The notes below the pieces were generated by a model, which had not been told where the DNA came from, did not search any database, and saw nothing but the letters and a program-made list of their open reading frames with translations. 64,000 bases of DNA from BJHL01 sp040378885 (GTDB taxonomy: Bacteria; Planctomycetota; Phycisphaerae; Phycisphaerales; UBA1924), in the NCBI GenBank assembly GCA_046316615.1, contig JBKDAN010000051.1, positions 26,801 to 90,800 on the forward strand. Reading direction: 5' to 3'. Position numbers and translations under genes: made by a program. Below, one piece after another: positions 9,625-19,486 of the stretch (position 1 is its first letter; every line of letters starts with the position of its first letter).

Positions 9625-11901
9625 TCATACTACGCGGCGTGCAAGTCGCATACTGTTGAGCACGACACTCACGCTGCTCAGCGCCATCGCTGCGCTAGCG
9701 ACCATGGGCGAGAGCAGCCATTGCGTGAAGGGCCACAACACGCCCGCGGCAAGCGGAATGCAGATGACGTTGTATCCGAACGCCCAGAAGAGATTCTGAC
9801 GGATCGTGCGCAACGTTGCTCGCGAAAGGCCCAAGGTATCAGCGACAGCATGCAAGTCCGTCCGCATCAGCGTGACATCGGCGGTCGCTATCGCCACATC
9901 CGTGCCCGACCCCATGGCCAGGCCGACATCGGCCGCGGCAAGTGCGGGCGCGTCATTAATGCCATCACCCACCATCGCGACGCGCTCGCCACGCTGCTGC
10001 ATCGCGCGAATCGCGTCCACCTTGCCCGCAGGCAGAACTCCGGCAATGACATCCGTGATGCCGACGGTCTTCGCGATGGCGTGCGCCGTCGCCTCATTGT
10101 CGCCCGTCAGCATGACCACACGCTTGCCCTGCTCCCGCAGCCGGGCAATCGCAGCCGCGCTCGTGGGCCGAACGGCATCCGCCATCGAGATGATGCCAAC
10201 CTCGCGCCCGTCAACCGCTATGTGCAGCGTGGTGTAAGCCCCCTGCTCGCTCGTTCGTGCAGCTTCGGTCAGGCCCAGCTTCACACCGACACTCTCAAGC
10301 CACGCGGCTTTACCGACCGCAACCTGCCGCGAACCGACACGTGCGGTCACGCCTGAGCCGGGCACCGCCTGAAACTCCACGGGTTCCGTCAGAGGCACGT
10401 GCAGCCGGCGAGCTTCGTGCACCACTGCCTGCGCAAGCGGGTGCTCGCTGCGCTGCTCCACCGCGCCCGCGAGCGCGAGCACATCCGCGGTCGTCCAGCC
10501 GTCAACTGTCTCGATGCGAACCACCGATGGCTGCCCCAGCGTGATCGTCCCGGTCTTGTCGAGCACCACCGTGGTCACGTCATGAGCTTTCTCAATCGCT
10601 GCACCGCTGCGAATGAGCGCACCCATGCGTGCTCCACGCCCCACCGCGACCATGATCGTCGTGGGCGTCGCAAGCCCCAGCGCGCACGGACACGCGATGA
10701 TGAGCACACTCACCGCACTCACAAGGCCCATGGTCAGCCGCGTATCTGCCGGGCCAAGCAGCCACCAGCCTGCAAACGTGAGGACCGCGAGCACCAGCAC
10801 AACCGGCACAAAGATGCCGCTCACGCGATCGGCGAGTCGGGCGACCGGCGCTTTGCTGCCCTGTGCATCGTGCACCAGCTTCACAATCTGCTGCAGCGTC
10901 GTCGCCGCACCCACGCGAGCCACACGCACACGCAACGCGCCGGTGCCGTTCATCGTGCCCGCAATCACCTCGTCACCTTCGCGCTTCTCACGCGGCTGGC
11001 TCTCGCCAGTCAGCATCGATTCATCGATCGCACTGGCGCCCGTCAGCACGATGCCATCCGCAGCGACCTTCTCGCCGGGTCGCACGATCAGCACATCATC
11101 AACTCGCAACTGAGCGATGGGCACTTCGCGTTCCACGCCCGCTTGCTCCACCCGCGCCAGCTTGGGCTGCAATTGCATCAGCAGTTCGACCGCTACCGTC
11201 GTTCTTCGCGTCGCGCGAGCTTCCAGAAACTTGCCCAGCAGCACGAGCACGACGATAACGGCCGCCGCCTCGAAGTAGACCGCCGGCCCGTGCTGGTGCG
11301 ATGATGCACCGTGCATCGAGAACCACGCCGGCCACAGAGTCACCGCGACCGAGTAGACCATCGCCGCGCCACTGCCCAGAGCGACGAGCGTGTCCATATT
11401 CGCGCCGCCGTGGCGCAACTGCTTGAATGCCGACACAAAAAACCGCCCGCCGCACACCACGAGCACCACGGCGGTCAGCGCCAGTTGCACCCACACGTTC
11501 CAAGGCTTGTTGAACGCCTCCACCGCGCCGTGCGACATGGCCAGCACAACCACCGGCGTGGCGAGCACGGTCCCAAGCACAACACGCCACAGAAGCTCGC
11601 GCGACTCATCACGTCGTGACACGAGATCGGCATTCGCCTGTTGATCCGGCTCCGCAACAACGGGCACTACCGCCTTGAAGCCGATGGCATTAACCGCTTC
11701 GGCCAGCGCACCGATGGCCGTCACACTGGCATCAAAGCGCACCTGCGCGGACTTGCTCGCAAAGTTGACAGTCGCTTCCAGCACACCCGGCTGCTTCACC
11801 AGTCGCTTCTCAATGCGAGCGGCGCACGCTGCGCACGTCATGCCTTCAATCGCCAGTTCCGATTGCCGACCAACAGACGGATTGACAGTCGCTTCGCTCA
11901 C
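9625..11901 (-). CDS. copA: Copper-translocating P1B-type ATPase
   Basis: 758 aa from the GTG at 11901, which has an AGAGA stretch upstream and avoids overlap with the preceding gene; an ATG at 12000 would add 33 non-conserved residues. One HMA metal-binding domain carries G-M-T-C-A-A-C. The ATPase core shows L-T-G-E-S, the membrane A-C-P-C-A-L-G motif for Cu(I), the phosphorylation site D-K-T-G-T, the E-H-P-L-A motif and G-D-G-I-N-D. The last helices hold G-Y-N and M-A-L-S-S, the CopA-type copper ligands. It exports Cu(I) across the inner membrane. No CueR or CsoR regulator is adjacent. Confidence 0.95.
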   Translation of the reverse strand: MSEATVNPSVGRQSELAIEGMTCAACAARIEKRLVKQPGVLEATVNFASKSAQVRFDASVTAIGALAEAVNAIGFKAVVPVVAEPDQQANADLVSRRDESRELLWRVVLGTVLATPVVVLAMSHGAVEAFNKPWNVWVQLALTAVVLVVCGGRFFVSAFKQLRHGGANMDTLVALGSGAAMVYSVAVTLWPAWFSMHGASSHQHGPAVYFEAAAVIVVLVLLGKFLEARATRRTTVAVELLMQLQPKLARVEQAGVEREVPIAQLRVDDVLIVRPGEKVAADGIVLTGASAIDESMLTGESQPREKREGDEVIAGTMNGTGALRVRVARVGAATTLQQIVKLVHDAQGSKAPVARLADRVSGIFVPVVLVLAVLTFAGWWLLGPADTRLTMGLVSAVSVLIIACPCALGLATPTTIMVAVGRGARMGALIRSGAAIEKAHDVTTVVLDKTGTITLGQPSVVRIETVDGWTTADVLALAGAVEQRSEHPLAQAVVHEARRLHVPLTEPVEFQAVPGSGVTARVGSRQVAVGKAAWLESVGVKLGLTEAARTSEQGAYTTLHIAVDGREVGIISMADAVRPTSAAAIARLREQGKRVVMLTGDNEATAHAIAKTVGITDVIAGVLPAGKVDAIRAMQQRGERVAMVGDGINDAPALAAADVGLAMGSGTDVAIATADVTLMRTDLHAVADTLGLSRATLRTIRQNLFWAFGYNVICIPLAAGVLWPFTQWLLSPMVASAAMALSSVSVVLNSMRLARRVV

Positions 11902-11935
11902 GTCATCTCTTCGATGCTTGCCAATGCACGACGGT

Positions 11936-13813
11936 TCACCTTGGTTGCGCAGCAGCAGCAGCCCGTGCGGCGATCGCTTCAAGGCTCTCAATCGCTTCAC
12001 TCACTGCCAGCAGCGTCATCGCGCTGCTTTCAATCGGTTGGCGCCAATCCCACGGAGCAGCTCGCACGCCCCACATCGCACGATCAGGCTGCGGACACGC
12101 AAACGCGCTGGCGTCGTCAATGGCCAACTGCCGCAGAAACCGCAGGCCCGGCAGCATGCGGCTGACTTGCGGATAAACCTCCGCTTCGTCGGTCAGCCTC
12201 GTGTCTCGCAACATCGCCGCAGCGAACGCCAGCGGCCGCGATGTGTTCCACGTCGGGCCGCTGATGCCCTGTGCGTCACGAGCGCCAAAGACGATGCCAC
12301 CTTCCAAATCCGACTCACCCAGTCCCGGTGCGATAGATCGTTCCCACAGCATGCTGCGCATCTCGCGGAGCACAGGTGCGCTGGCGATCGTGTCATCCGC
12401 CAATTGCTGCTGCGCGTAGCCCAACCAAGGCATGTGCGTGACAAGCGCGCCGGGTGTGGTCGCCTGCATCAGGTTTCGCATCGCGTCGGTCGCGCGGTTG
12501 CGATCGTTCTCTGCGTCCGCTTCCCGCTGAAATGTCGTCGCCACATGCGCCAAACCCAGTGAGATCATCGCTCTTCCGCCCGGAGCCACGGTATCGCTCC
12601 ATGCGCCACGCGAGATCGTTTTGCTCAGTGTCTGTCGGGCTCGCTCCAAGCCGTCTTTCCACGCCTTCTCCTGCGCCGGAGCATCAATGCCGAGCCACGC
12701 CATCGTCACGACCGTCGCAGCCGCGGTCGTCGGCTCATCAATCGCCTGCAAGTTATGCGTCAGCAGGTCGCCCAATAGTTCCTTTGCAAGCAGGCGTCCA
12801 CGCGGGCCGCTCCGCGCAAGCGTCGTGCACAGCACCGCACGCTGCAAAGGCGACGCAAGATCATCCGCCCGATCCTGCGTGGGGTAGTACGTCGCGAACA
12901 GTTGCGACCCATCGGGTGAGCGAGCCACGCGTGAATCAATGTGATCGATCAGCCGATCACGGAAATCACGAAGCATCGCCAGATTCACTTCGCGCAGCGC
13001 CACCACGCGCGACCCGCGCGTCAGCGTCACACCAGAACCGCCCGGCGTCAGTTCCACCATCTGCAGCACTGGCGCTCGCCACACGCGCACCGCCTTGTTG
13101 CGGCGCAGGTCGCCCAATTCCTGCCCCAGCACGCCCGGCATCGGCATCGCCGGATCACCCGACACTCGCGCGATGCTCGACACGATCGCCGCCGCAGGCA
13201 CGTCACCCGCGTGCAGCATGCGAAGTGGGAAGATCACATCACGCTTGATCTCACCCGGAGCTTGTCCATCTCCCGCCCCGCCAATCTCCACGCCAATCGC
13301 TTCGAGGCCCGGCTTGACATCGAGGTTGGTCTGCGCGAACGTGACAGCGTCCAGAGGCAATCGCTCGCCGGCAATCTCGATTCCTGCCAGCACGCGAGCC
13401 TTAATCTGCCGTTGCGCCTGTACTTGAAGCGCATCGTTGGCCGCAGGAATGCGCGCGGCGGCCTGCTCCAGTGCGGTCGTTACCGTGGTTTCAAGGCTTT
13501 CCGCCCCAAAGCCCTCCACACGCGCGATCACGCGACCGTCCATGCGCAACGTCACACAGATCGCGCTCGCGCCAGCCAGCACCGGCGCGACAGTTTCATC
13601 GCCCTCGCCTCGCCAGCGACGCAGTCGCTGCTGGATGTACGTCAGAGCGCTCCGCGTCATGGCGAGATCAGGCGACGCGACCGCCTGCTGCGCGGCCGGA
13701 GCCGAAGCCTCTTGCGCCGTGGCATGCCCGGCAAGCAGCAGCATCGTGCCGCACGCCGCATAACCAACGGTTCGAATCCAACGCTGAGCCCATACATGTG
13801 ATGTTGCGTTCAC
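11936..13813 (-). CDS. Secreted protein of unknown function
   Basis: About 625 aa from a GTG at 13813; an ATG at 13915 would add 34 residues before the hydrophobic segment. An N-terminal signal peptide (V-G-Y-A-A-C-G-T-M-L-L-L-A-G-H-A-T-A-Q) precedes a long Ala/Arg-rich domain. Segments such as I-C-V-T-L-R-M-D-G-R-V-I-A-R and S-R-V-V-A-L-R-E-V-N are not diagnostic of a family I know. The C-terminal half is helical and resembles the alpha/alpha-toroid style of some planctomycete proteins, which is a weak impression. It is the first gene of an apparent operon with copA, 34 bases upstream. Confidence 0.75.
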   Translation of the reverse strand: MNATSHVWAQRWIRTVGYAACGTMLLLAGHATAQEASAPAAQQAVASPDLAMTRSALTYIQQRLRRWRGEGDETVAPVLAGASAICVTLRMDGRVIARVEGFGAESLETTVTTALEQAAARIPAANDALQVQAQRQIKARVLAGIEIAGERLPLDAVTFAQTNLDVKPGLEAIGVEIGGAGDGQAPGEIKRDVIFPLRMLHAGDVPAAAIVSSIARVSGDPAMPMPGVLGQELGDLRRNKAVRVWRAPVLQMVELTPGGSGVTLTRGSRVVALREVNLAMLRDFRDRLIDHIDSRVARSPDGSQLFATYYPTQDRADDLASPLQRAVLCTTLARSGPRGRLLAKELLGDLLTHNLQAIDEPTTAAATVVTMAWLGIDAPAQEKAWKDGLERARQTLSKTISRGAWSDTVAPGGRAMISLGLAHVATTFQREADAENDRNRATDAMRNLMQATTPGALVTHMPWLGYAQQQLADDTIASAPVLREMRSMLWERSIAPGLGESDLEGGIVFGARDAQGISGPTWNTSRPLAFAAAMLRDTRLTDEAEVYPQVSRMLPGLRFLRQLAIDDASAFACPQPDRAMWGVRAAPWDWRQPIESSAMTLLAVSEAIESLEAIAARAAAAAQPR

Positions 13814-14006
13814 GCAACAAGTGTTGCACGCCAGATGATGCGTCGCGACAACATTCGTCGCGTTCGCACCGGGCCCCATCACGCCCGCTGTCCGAGAAGC
13901 ACCGAAGTGACGCAATTTCGCTTCACAAACAGGGCTGGGCGCGGTAGGATGCGCGCTCCGTCAGCGACATTCGCAGACCCGCCGCCTCTGGCATGTGGAT
14001 TGATCT

Positions 14007-14213
14007 ATGACCACTGTTGACGTTCGCCAATTCGGTGCGACCAGCGACCTGCTCGAGGCAGTCGCCGCTCCGAAGACGATCGTCGCACCCGCGAGCCCCG
14101 TGCTCACGGTCACATCCACAGATGAGGCGTTTATGACTCTCCTGCTCTCCATGTCCGACACTCGCAAGCGCATCATGATCCTGAGCCTGCTGAGCTTCCT
14201 GGCGATGTGCTGA
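14007..14213 (+). CDS. Possible small protein (68 aa)
   Basis: An isolated plus-strand ORF between two minus-strand genes. Codon third positions are GC-rich like the neighbours, and the product ends with a hydrophobic helix (M-I-L-S-L-L-S-F-L-A-M-C). There is no clear Shine-Dalgarno sequence and I recognise no family. An overlapping minus-strand frame is less protein-like. Treat as tentative. Confidence 0.4.
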   Translation: MTTVDVRQFGATSDLLEAVAAPKTIVAPASPVLTVTSTDEAFMTLLLSMSDTRKRIMILSLLSFLAMC

Positions 14214-14268
14214 GCGCGGGCGTCCGCAGTGAGTCACCGCCCCTGTGTAGAACACGCCTACGCCTGCA

Positions 14269-15210
14269 TCACGTTCCCATCACGCGGCGTACGGCCTTCT
14301 CCAGCATCTCCTGCGTGATCTGGAGCGGCCCGTTATTGACGCGCTGATGAAAGATCGCCGTCGTGCGAGCGGCTTCGACGATGTCTTCCACTTCCGCGGA
14401 GTTACCCGCGCGACTCAAAATGCGCTCGATCGCTTCCGCCGCGCTCAGCCCGCTCAAAGCGCAGCCGGATTCGCTCGCTCGCTTAAGGTAATGCGTCGCC
14501 ACTTCACGCAGCAGAGCCTTATGCTCGGGCGTCAGTGACCCCGGTCGCCGCACGATGGGCGCCGCACCGGGCAAGATGACCTTCATGCCGAACAAGTTAT
14601 CAAGGTCGTCACCTTCCACCAGCTTGCTGGCTGTGGCGATGACGAGCACGTTGGGCCGATTCGACACAGTTTCGATCAGCGCATCAAGCTCGGCTTCCAC
14701 TTCTTCGTCGCGGTCACTCTGTGGACCGTCGGACTCAAAAACCTGATCAAGGTTGGGTAACAGCAGGGTCAATTTCTCATCGGTCTTGCGCCGCAGAATC
14801 GACTTCGCCTTCGCCAGCGCATCACTGTTGCGCGGGTTATAGATAGTGATGATCCGCGACATGCCCGCCAACTGCGCCACTCGCCGCGCCAGCGACTTCT
14901 TGCCGGACAAGTGCGGCCCGATGATGAGCAGCTCGTTTCCTAGCTTGAGATCGCGATACGCAGCAGGGAACCGCGCACGATCGATCATGTCCGCAATGTC
15001 CGCCAGCAAACCATCCAACCCCGCCAGTTGGGGAGCTTCGGTACCGGCGGGCTCGTTGTCCATGCTCAGCGCAACACGCTCTCGGCGTTTGCGCCATTCA
15101 ACAACGAACTCGATCAGCGCAGGCAACGCAGCCGCCGCCGCAACGACGGTGGCGATCACCAATACCTGCTCGGTCGCGAGCTTGACCAGGCTGGACTCGT
15201 CCGCTGCCAC
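14269..15210 (-). CDS. Membrane-anchored AAA-like ATPase
   Basis: 313 aa. One N-terminal transmembrane helix (V-L-V-I-A-T-V-V-A-A-A-A-A-L-P-A-L) is followed by a cytoplasmic ATPase domain with a P-loop G-P-H-L-S-G-K-K-S (about residue 100) and a Walker B-like L-L-L-P-N-L-D. The C-terminus has the small helical lid typical of AAA proteins (S-A-A-E-A-I-E-R-I-L). The P-loop fits GxxxxGK[KS], but the acidic residue after the Walker B aspartate is replaced by Gln, so hydrolysis may be weak. It lies 17 bases downstream of the SpoIIE-like phosphatase gene, so the two are probably co-transcribed. Confidence 0.82.
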   Translation of the reverse strand: MAADESSLVKLATEQVLVIATVVAAAAALPALIEFVVEWRKRRERVALSMDNEPAGTEAPQLAGLDGLLADIADMIDRARFPAAYRDLKLGNELLIIGPHLSGKKSLARRVAQLAGMSRIITIYNPRNSDALAKAKSILRRKTDEKLTLLLPNLDQVFESDGPQSDRDEEVEAELDALIETVSNRPNVLVIATASKLVEGDDLDNLFGMKVILPGAAPIVRRPGSLTPEHKALLREVATHYLKRASESGCALSGLSAAEAIERILSRAGNSAEVEDIVEAARTTAIFHQRVNNGPLQITQEMLEKAVRRVMGT

Positions 15211-15227
15211 AGCATGACTTTACGCCA

Positions 15228-16664
15228 TCACGCGCCGCGTACTTCCACCACGAGCAGATCATCTCGCGCCGGACCCACACGAAATTGCGCGGCACTCGCC
15301 GCCACACGCTCGGGCGATTCTCCACTCGCCACGGCCTGCGCAACCCGCTCAGAACCGAACAATTCGCCACCACGCCCCAGCGTCTCGCTCAATCCATCGG
15401 TGTACATCACCACGCGATCATCCGCGCTGAAGGGCTCTTGCCACGGATCGCTACTGAACGCATCAGGAGGCAGCACACCCAGCATGGTCGCTGTCGCCCC
15501 GATCTCGCGCACGCTGCCATCACCTCGCCGCAGTATCGCGGGCGGGTGTCCCGCGTTGGCCGCTTCCATCACGCCCGCCTGCACATCGATATGTACCGCG
15601 ATGGCGGTCGCAAACACCGCCTGCGGCGCGAGCTCTTCGTATGCGAACGCGTTCATCGCTTCCATGAGTTCACGAGGTGAACCGTGCGGACGCGTCGCGA
15701 AGAAACGTCGCAACTCACCGTGGAAGCGATTGACCGCCAGCGCCGCGGCGACCCCGTGCCCCGACACGTCAATCAACACCGCCGTCAGTGACGCGTCATT
15801 CTCGCTTGGCGGCACGTGCAAAGGCCACACAAAGAGGAAGTCGCCACCAATCTCGCGCATGGGCTCATAGGCATACGTGACACGTACGCGCCCACGCGTC
15901 ACGGGTGGCGGAAAGATCGCTTCATGGATGCGCCGTGCATACGCAAGCTCGCTCGCCACCTCATCAAACTTCGCGAGCCGCTGCCGGGCCGCGAAGCGAG
16001 CATCCATTTCGCGATAGCGCCACGCGCTCCACAGCATCGGCAGGAACATGCAGACCGCGCCGATGCCGGTCCACGCGATGTGGCCCTTGAGCGGCGTGCC
16101 GATCACAAAGATGGTCGCAATGGGCACCGCAAGCAGCGACAAAAGCGAGAATCGCCACGACTCGCGCAGAGGCATGGGAATCAGCAGACACGCCATCGCC
16201 TGAAAGAACCACGAGTTGATGACCGCCATGACCGGCGCGTGCAGCGGGTCATCATCAGGCACCGACCCACCCTGACTCTGCGGCAGATCCAGCACATGCA
16301 CGAACGACTGCAACACCGTCACGAGAATCGCCGCGAACACCGCGATGACCGAAACGATAAAGACCAGCCGGCGCCGATCGGGCTTGCGCACTCGCACCAG
16401 CACATACGTCACCAGAAAGATCAACACCCCGCCGCCGGTCGACGCCACTTCAAAACCCATCGCCCGACGCGGCGAGCCGTCGTTGTACGTGGGGTTGAAA
16501 AAGACATCGATGAGCCCGCCCAGAAACGCCAGACCAAGCAGTGTCATCATCACTGCGGCGTACCACAGAATGCGTTTGCGCAGCACGCGCGCACGCTCCG
16601 CGTCAAACGCGTGCCAGAACTCGCGTTCACTCTCGCCAGCCGGCTTGTGGACAGTCGCTTCCAT
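15228..16664 (-). CDS. Membrane PP2C/SpoIIE-type serine phosphatase
   Basis: 478 aa from the ATG at 16664; a longer frame to 16742 lacks family character. About six transmembrane helices occupy residues 25-220. A SpoIIE/PP2C-like phosphatase domain follows, with E-I-G-G-D-F, D-V-S-G-H-G and M-Y-T-D-G-L-S-E, the metal-binding acidic residues of the family. Such proteins dephosphorylate anti-sigma-factor antagonists in partner-switching pathways, but no RsbV/RsbW-type gene is visible here. The AAA-like gene follows 17 bases on and may be its partner. Confidence 0.9.
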   Translation of the reverse strand: MEATVHKPAGESEREFWHAFDAERARVLRKRILWYAAVMMTLLGLAFLGGLIDVFFNPTYNDGSPRRAMGFEVASTGGGVLIFLVTYVLVRVRKPDRRRLVFIVSVIAVFAAILVTVLQSFVHVLDLPQSQGGSVPDDDPLHAPVMAVINSWFFQAMACLLIPMPLRESWRFSLLSLLAVPIATIFVIGTPLKGHIAWTGIGAVCMFLPMLWSAWRYREMDARFAARQRLAKFDEVASELAYARRIHEAIFPPPVTRGRVRVTYAYEPMREIGGDFLFVWPLHVPPSENDASLTAVLIDVSGHGVAAALAVNRFHGELRRFFATRPHGSPRELMEAMNAFAYEELAPQAVFATAIAVHIDVQAGVMEAANAGHPPAILRRGDGSVREIGATATMLGVLPPDAFSSDPWQEPFSADDRVVMYTDGLSETLGRGGELFGSERVAQAVASGESPERVAASAAQFRVGPARDDLLVVEVRGA

Positions 16665-16739
16665 CAAGGGCCGCCAGCATACCACACTCGCGCGCGCTTG
16701 GCGAACCCACCACACGAAAGGTGGGCAGAGCAAAAGTGA

Positions 16740-16765
16740 CAACGCCTGCGTTTCCGCAGGCGTTG
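16740..16765 (-). terminator. Terminator of the PepSY gene
   Basis: A perfect 11-bp inverted repeat (C-A-A-C-G-C-C-T-G-C-G and its complement) encloses a 4-base loop. Reading on the minus strand it is followed by T-C-A-C-T-T-T-T-G, a short U-rich tail. It sits 85 bases beyond the PepSY-like gene stop. Confidence 0.75.
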
Positions 16766-16849
16766 GCAGTTCGTTCAGCCGTGTCGATTCGGAGGGGGAA
16801 ACGAATCGTCCACGCCGAACAACGTCTGTTTGTCATCCAGGCACGTCGC

Positions 16850-17965
16850 TTACTGCACGATCGCGCCGGTCAGAGCATTCACCTTCACGCTGCGTTCGCG
16901 ACCGCCCGACGAGACCTTCACTTCGTAGACGACGATTGTGCCCGCCATCTGCAGTTCCACTTCGGTCACCGTGCCCGCACGCACAGCCAACGCGCGGCCC
17001 ATGGCGCTCACGTGGCCGATGGCGGTCTGACCCGCCAACGCGTTGAACACCGCAACGACTTCCGCCGCGTCTTCGCTATCCAGCGATTCCGATTCCCGGC
17101 GGAAAATCGCGCCTGAGGCAGTGCCCAGACGAATCTCTTCCGCCGCAAGCGAGCCGGACTCCACCGTCTTCACTTCAATGAAGTTCTGGAAGCGGTTGCG
17201 CTCGATCTTGGCTTCCAGGAAGATCGTGCCCTCGGGCTCGGTCGCCAGCGACGTGCTGATCGCATTCGCCAGCCGCAGCGAATCACCCGTCAGCGCGACA
17301 GGATCAGGAGTCGTGCCGCCGCCCGACGGGGGGTTGTTGCCGCCGCCAGCAGGCGGGTTGTTACCACCTGAACCAGGATTCGTGCTCTGCGAAGGACGGC
17401 CCACCGTCTGCACGCTGATGATCGCGCCCGTGGCGGCATCAATACGCACTTCGGCCGCCGCGCCAGTCGTCCACATTTCAACCTTGTATGACAAGGGACG
17501 ATTGCCCGAACGCTCCAGCTTGATGTCGTGCGCACGCAGGCCGGGCACGCGGGTCTCCGCAGCAGCAGCAGCCTGCGCGAACGTCACCGTGATGGTGTTG
17601 GCCGCAGCGGCGATCTGTTGGTAGTTACGCACATCACCACCGCCAGCATTGCTGCGACGGTTACGGGTGATCGCGCCAGTCAGCGCGTTCATTTCCAGAC
17701 GGGTGCTCTGACGGAACGAAGGAGCTCCGATATCCGCGCGATACACCCAGACGCCGTCTTCGCGTTCCAGACGGAGGCGAGCAACCAGCCCGCCGGACAC
17801 GGCTGCTTGGCTGTTGTTGAAGGCCTGTTGCCAGCCGATCAGCGTTTCCGCTGCGGGCAACACGGTGTTGCGAGGAAAGTCATTCACGCCACTCGCTTGG
17901 GCCACTTGCACGCCGCCCGACGCCAGCACAACCATCAACGCCAAACCAGCCAGTTGCTTCTTCAT
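16850..17965 (-). CDS. Secreted PepSY-domain-like protein
   Basis: 371 aa. ATG at 17965 is fixed by GAAGGAG upstream and an immediate signal peptide (L-M-V-V-L-A-S-G-G-V-Q-V-A-Q-A). At least three PepSY-like units end in [NDA]-A-x-T-G-A-I: M-N-A-L-T-G-A-I, D-A-A-T-G-A-I and V-N-A-L-T-G-A-I at the C-terminus. A Gly/Pro/Asn-rich linker of about 35 residues separates the second and third. PepSY domains are generally protease-inhibitory or sensory extracellular modules. The gene is monocistronic, with its own terminator, and divergent from the ketosynthase-like gene. Confidence 0.85.
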   Translation of the reverse strand: MKKQLAGLALMVVLASGGVQVAQASGVNDFPRNTVLPAAETLIGWQQAFNNSQAAVSGGLVARLRLEREDGVWVYRADIGAPSFRQSTRLEMNALTGAITRNRRSNAGGGDVRNYQQIAAAANTITVTFAQAAAAAETRVPGLRAHDIKLERSGNRPLSYKVEMWTTGAAAEVRIDAATGAIISVQTVGRPSQSTNPGSGGNNPPAGGGNNPPSGGGTTPDPVALTGDSLRLANAISTSLATEPEGTIFLEAKIERNRFQNFIEVKTVESGSLAAEEIRLGTASGAIFRRESESLDSEDAAEVVAVFNALAGQTAIGHVSAMGRALAVRAGTVTEVELQMAGTIVVYEVKVSSGGRERSVKVNALTGAIVQ

Positions 17966-18028
17966 GACCTGCTCCTTCACGTTCACGCTCTGGGCGAGAA
18001 CAGATGTTTCGCACAGTTTCCGGGCCCT

Positions 18029-18053
18029 TCGACCCCATACGACAGGGGGTCGA
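18029..18053. promoter_or_regulatory. Inverted repeat in a divergent intergenic region
   Basis: T-C-G-A-C-C-C-C (18029-18036) and G-G-G-G-T-C-G-A (18046-18053) form a perfect 8-bp inverted repeat with 9 bases between. It lies midway between two divergent genes, so it could be a shared operator. Confidence 0.4.
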
Positions 18054-18139
18054 CCACGTTCATGCGTCAACTCCATCGTCGGACTGTCAACATTCCATCA
18101 GTAAATTCCACCCTTGCCGGGTGCCATAACCTCCCTGCA

Positions 18140-19486
18140 ATGGCTCGTCGCGTCGTGATTACAGGTATTGGAACCGTCAGTGCTCTGGGAGTCGGCACCC
18201 AGGCGATGTGGCAGTCTCTCTGCGCCGGCTCCACCGGCATCGCCGTGCCCGCACGCATGGACCTCTCGGGTTTTCCCTGTCAGCTTGGCGCCGAGATCAA
18301 GCCAGCACCCGGTGAATTCTCCGCCAAGGACTTCGTGCCCAAGAGCTATCGCAAAGCCGTGAAAGTCATGGCTCGCGACACCGAGATCGCCGTCGCCTCC
18401 GCCAAGGAAGCCTTCGACGATGCGAAAATCCTGACCCGCGCTGCCGAAGGACAGCCCACGACCTTCCCCCCGCCGCGTCTGGGTTGCCAGATCGGCGCCG
18501 GCCTCATCGCCGCTGAAACTCTCGAACTGACCAGCGCCCTCGCCACCAGCGTCAACGATCGCGGCGAATTCGATTACTCGCGCTGGGGCACCATTCCCCA
18601 GCACGAAGGCCAAACCGTCGGCGGCATGAACAACTTGCAGCCCCTCTGGATGCTCAAGTACCTGCCCAACATGCTGGCCTGCCACGTCACCATCATCCAT
18701 GGCAACGAAGGCCCCAGCAACACCATCACCTGCGGCGAAGCCAGCGGCCTGCTCTCCATCGGTGAAGCCGCCCGGGTCATCGAGCGAGACGCCGCCGATG
18801 TCTCCATCGCCGGCAGCGCCGAAAGCAAGCTCAGCCTCATGGGCACCTTGCGCATGAGCCTTGCCAATCGCTACGGCAATCTGCCCGCAACCAGCGACCC
18901 CACCACTGCCGTCCGCCCCTATGACCCCTCCAGCCCCGGCGGCGTGCCCGGCGAAGGCGGCGGCCTGCTCATCCTCGAAGAACACACCAGCGCCGTCAAG
19001 CGTGGCGTGCCGATCTACGCCCGCGTCGCCGGCTTCGGCGCAGCACACAACGCTCGCCGCGATGTCCCCGCGGGCGAGCGCAACCTTGGTCTCGCCTTCG
19101 CAATCCACGCTGCCCTGCGTGATGCCGACTGCCAGCCCGAGGACATCGACGTCATCGTGCCCCAGGCCGCCGGCGCGCCATCGACGGATCAGCAGGAGTT
19201 CCTCGCCCTCAAGAGCATCTTCGGCGAGCGGCTTGCAACCGTGCCTTGCATCGCTGTCGCCCCCGCGCTGGGCGACTGCGCCGCCGGCAACGGCGGACTG
19301 CAGGCCGCGGTCGGCGCCCTCATCATCAGGCACCAAACGCTTCCCGCCCGCCTTGGTGCGGCCAACCTGCCCGCCTGGCCCGGCGCAGCCCGGGCCGCGT
19401 CGAGCCGCCAGCAGGTCAAGAATGTACTCGTCTGTAGCAGCAGCCTCGCGGGTCAGAACGCGGCTCTGGTGTTGCAGGCGATCTGA
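18140..19486 (+). CDS. Degenerate beta-ketoacyl synthase (chain-length-factor-like)
   Basis: 448 aa of thiolase-fold KAS family, starting A-R-R-V-V-I-T-G-I-G-T-V-S-A-L-G. The active-site cysteine is present (Cys198 in T-I-T-C-G-E-A-S-G). The two catalytic histidines and the lysine are not: the A-H-G-T position reads Q-A-A-G (Ala344) and the L-G-H position reads L-G-D (Asp379), with Ala in place of Lys. This is the usual picture of a KS-beta/chain-length factor or other non-condensing KAS paralogue. An intact KAS lies 0.9 kb downstream on the same strand and may be its heterodimer partner, by inference from type II polyketide synthases. Confidence 0.88.
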   Translation: MARRVVITGIGTVSALGVGTQAMWQSLCAGSTGIAVPARMDLSGFPCQLGAEIKPAPGEFSAKDFVPKSYRKAVKVMARDTEIAVASAKEAFDDAKILTRAAEGQPTTFPPPRLGCQIGAGLIAAETLELTSALATSVNDRGEFDYSRWGTIPQHEGQTVGGMNNLQPLWMLKYLPNMLACHVTIIHGNEGPSNTITCGEASGLLSIGEAARVIERDAADVSIAGSAESKLSLMGTLRMSLANRYGNLPATSDPTTAVRPYDPSSPGGVPGEGGGLLILEEHTSAVKRGVPIYARVAGFGAAHNARRDVPAGERNLGLAFAIHAALRDADCQPEDIDVIVPQAAGAPSTDQQEFLALKSIFGERLATVPCIAVAPALGDCAAGNGGLQAAVGALIIRHQTLPARLGAANLPAWPGAARAASSRQQVKNVLVCSSSLAGQNAALVLQAI

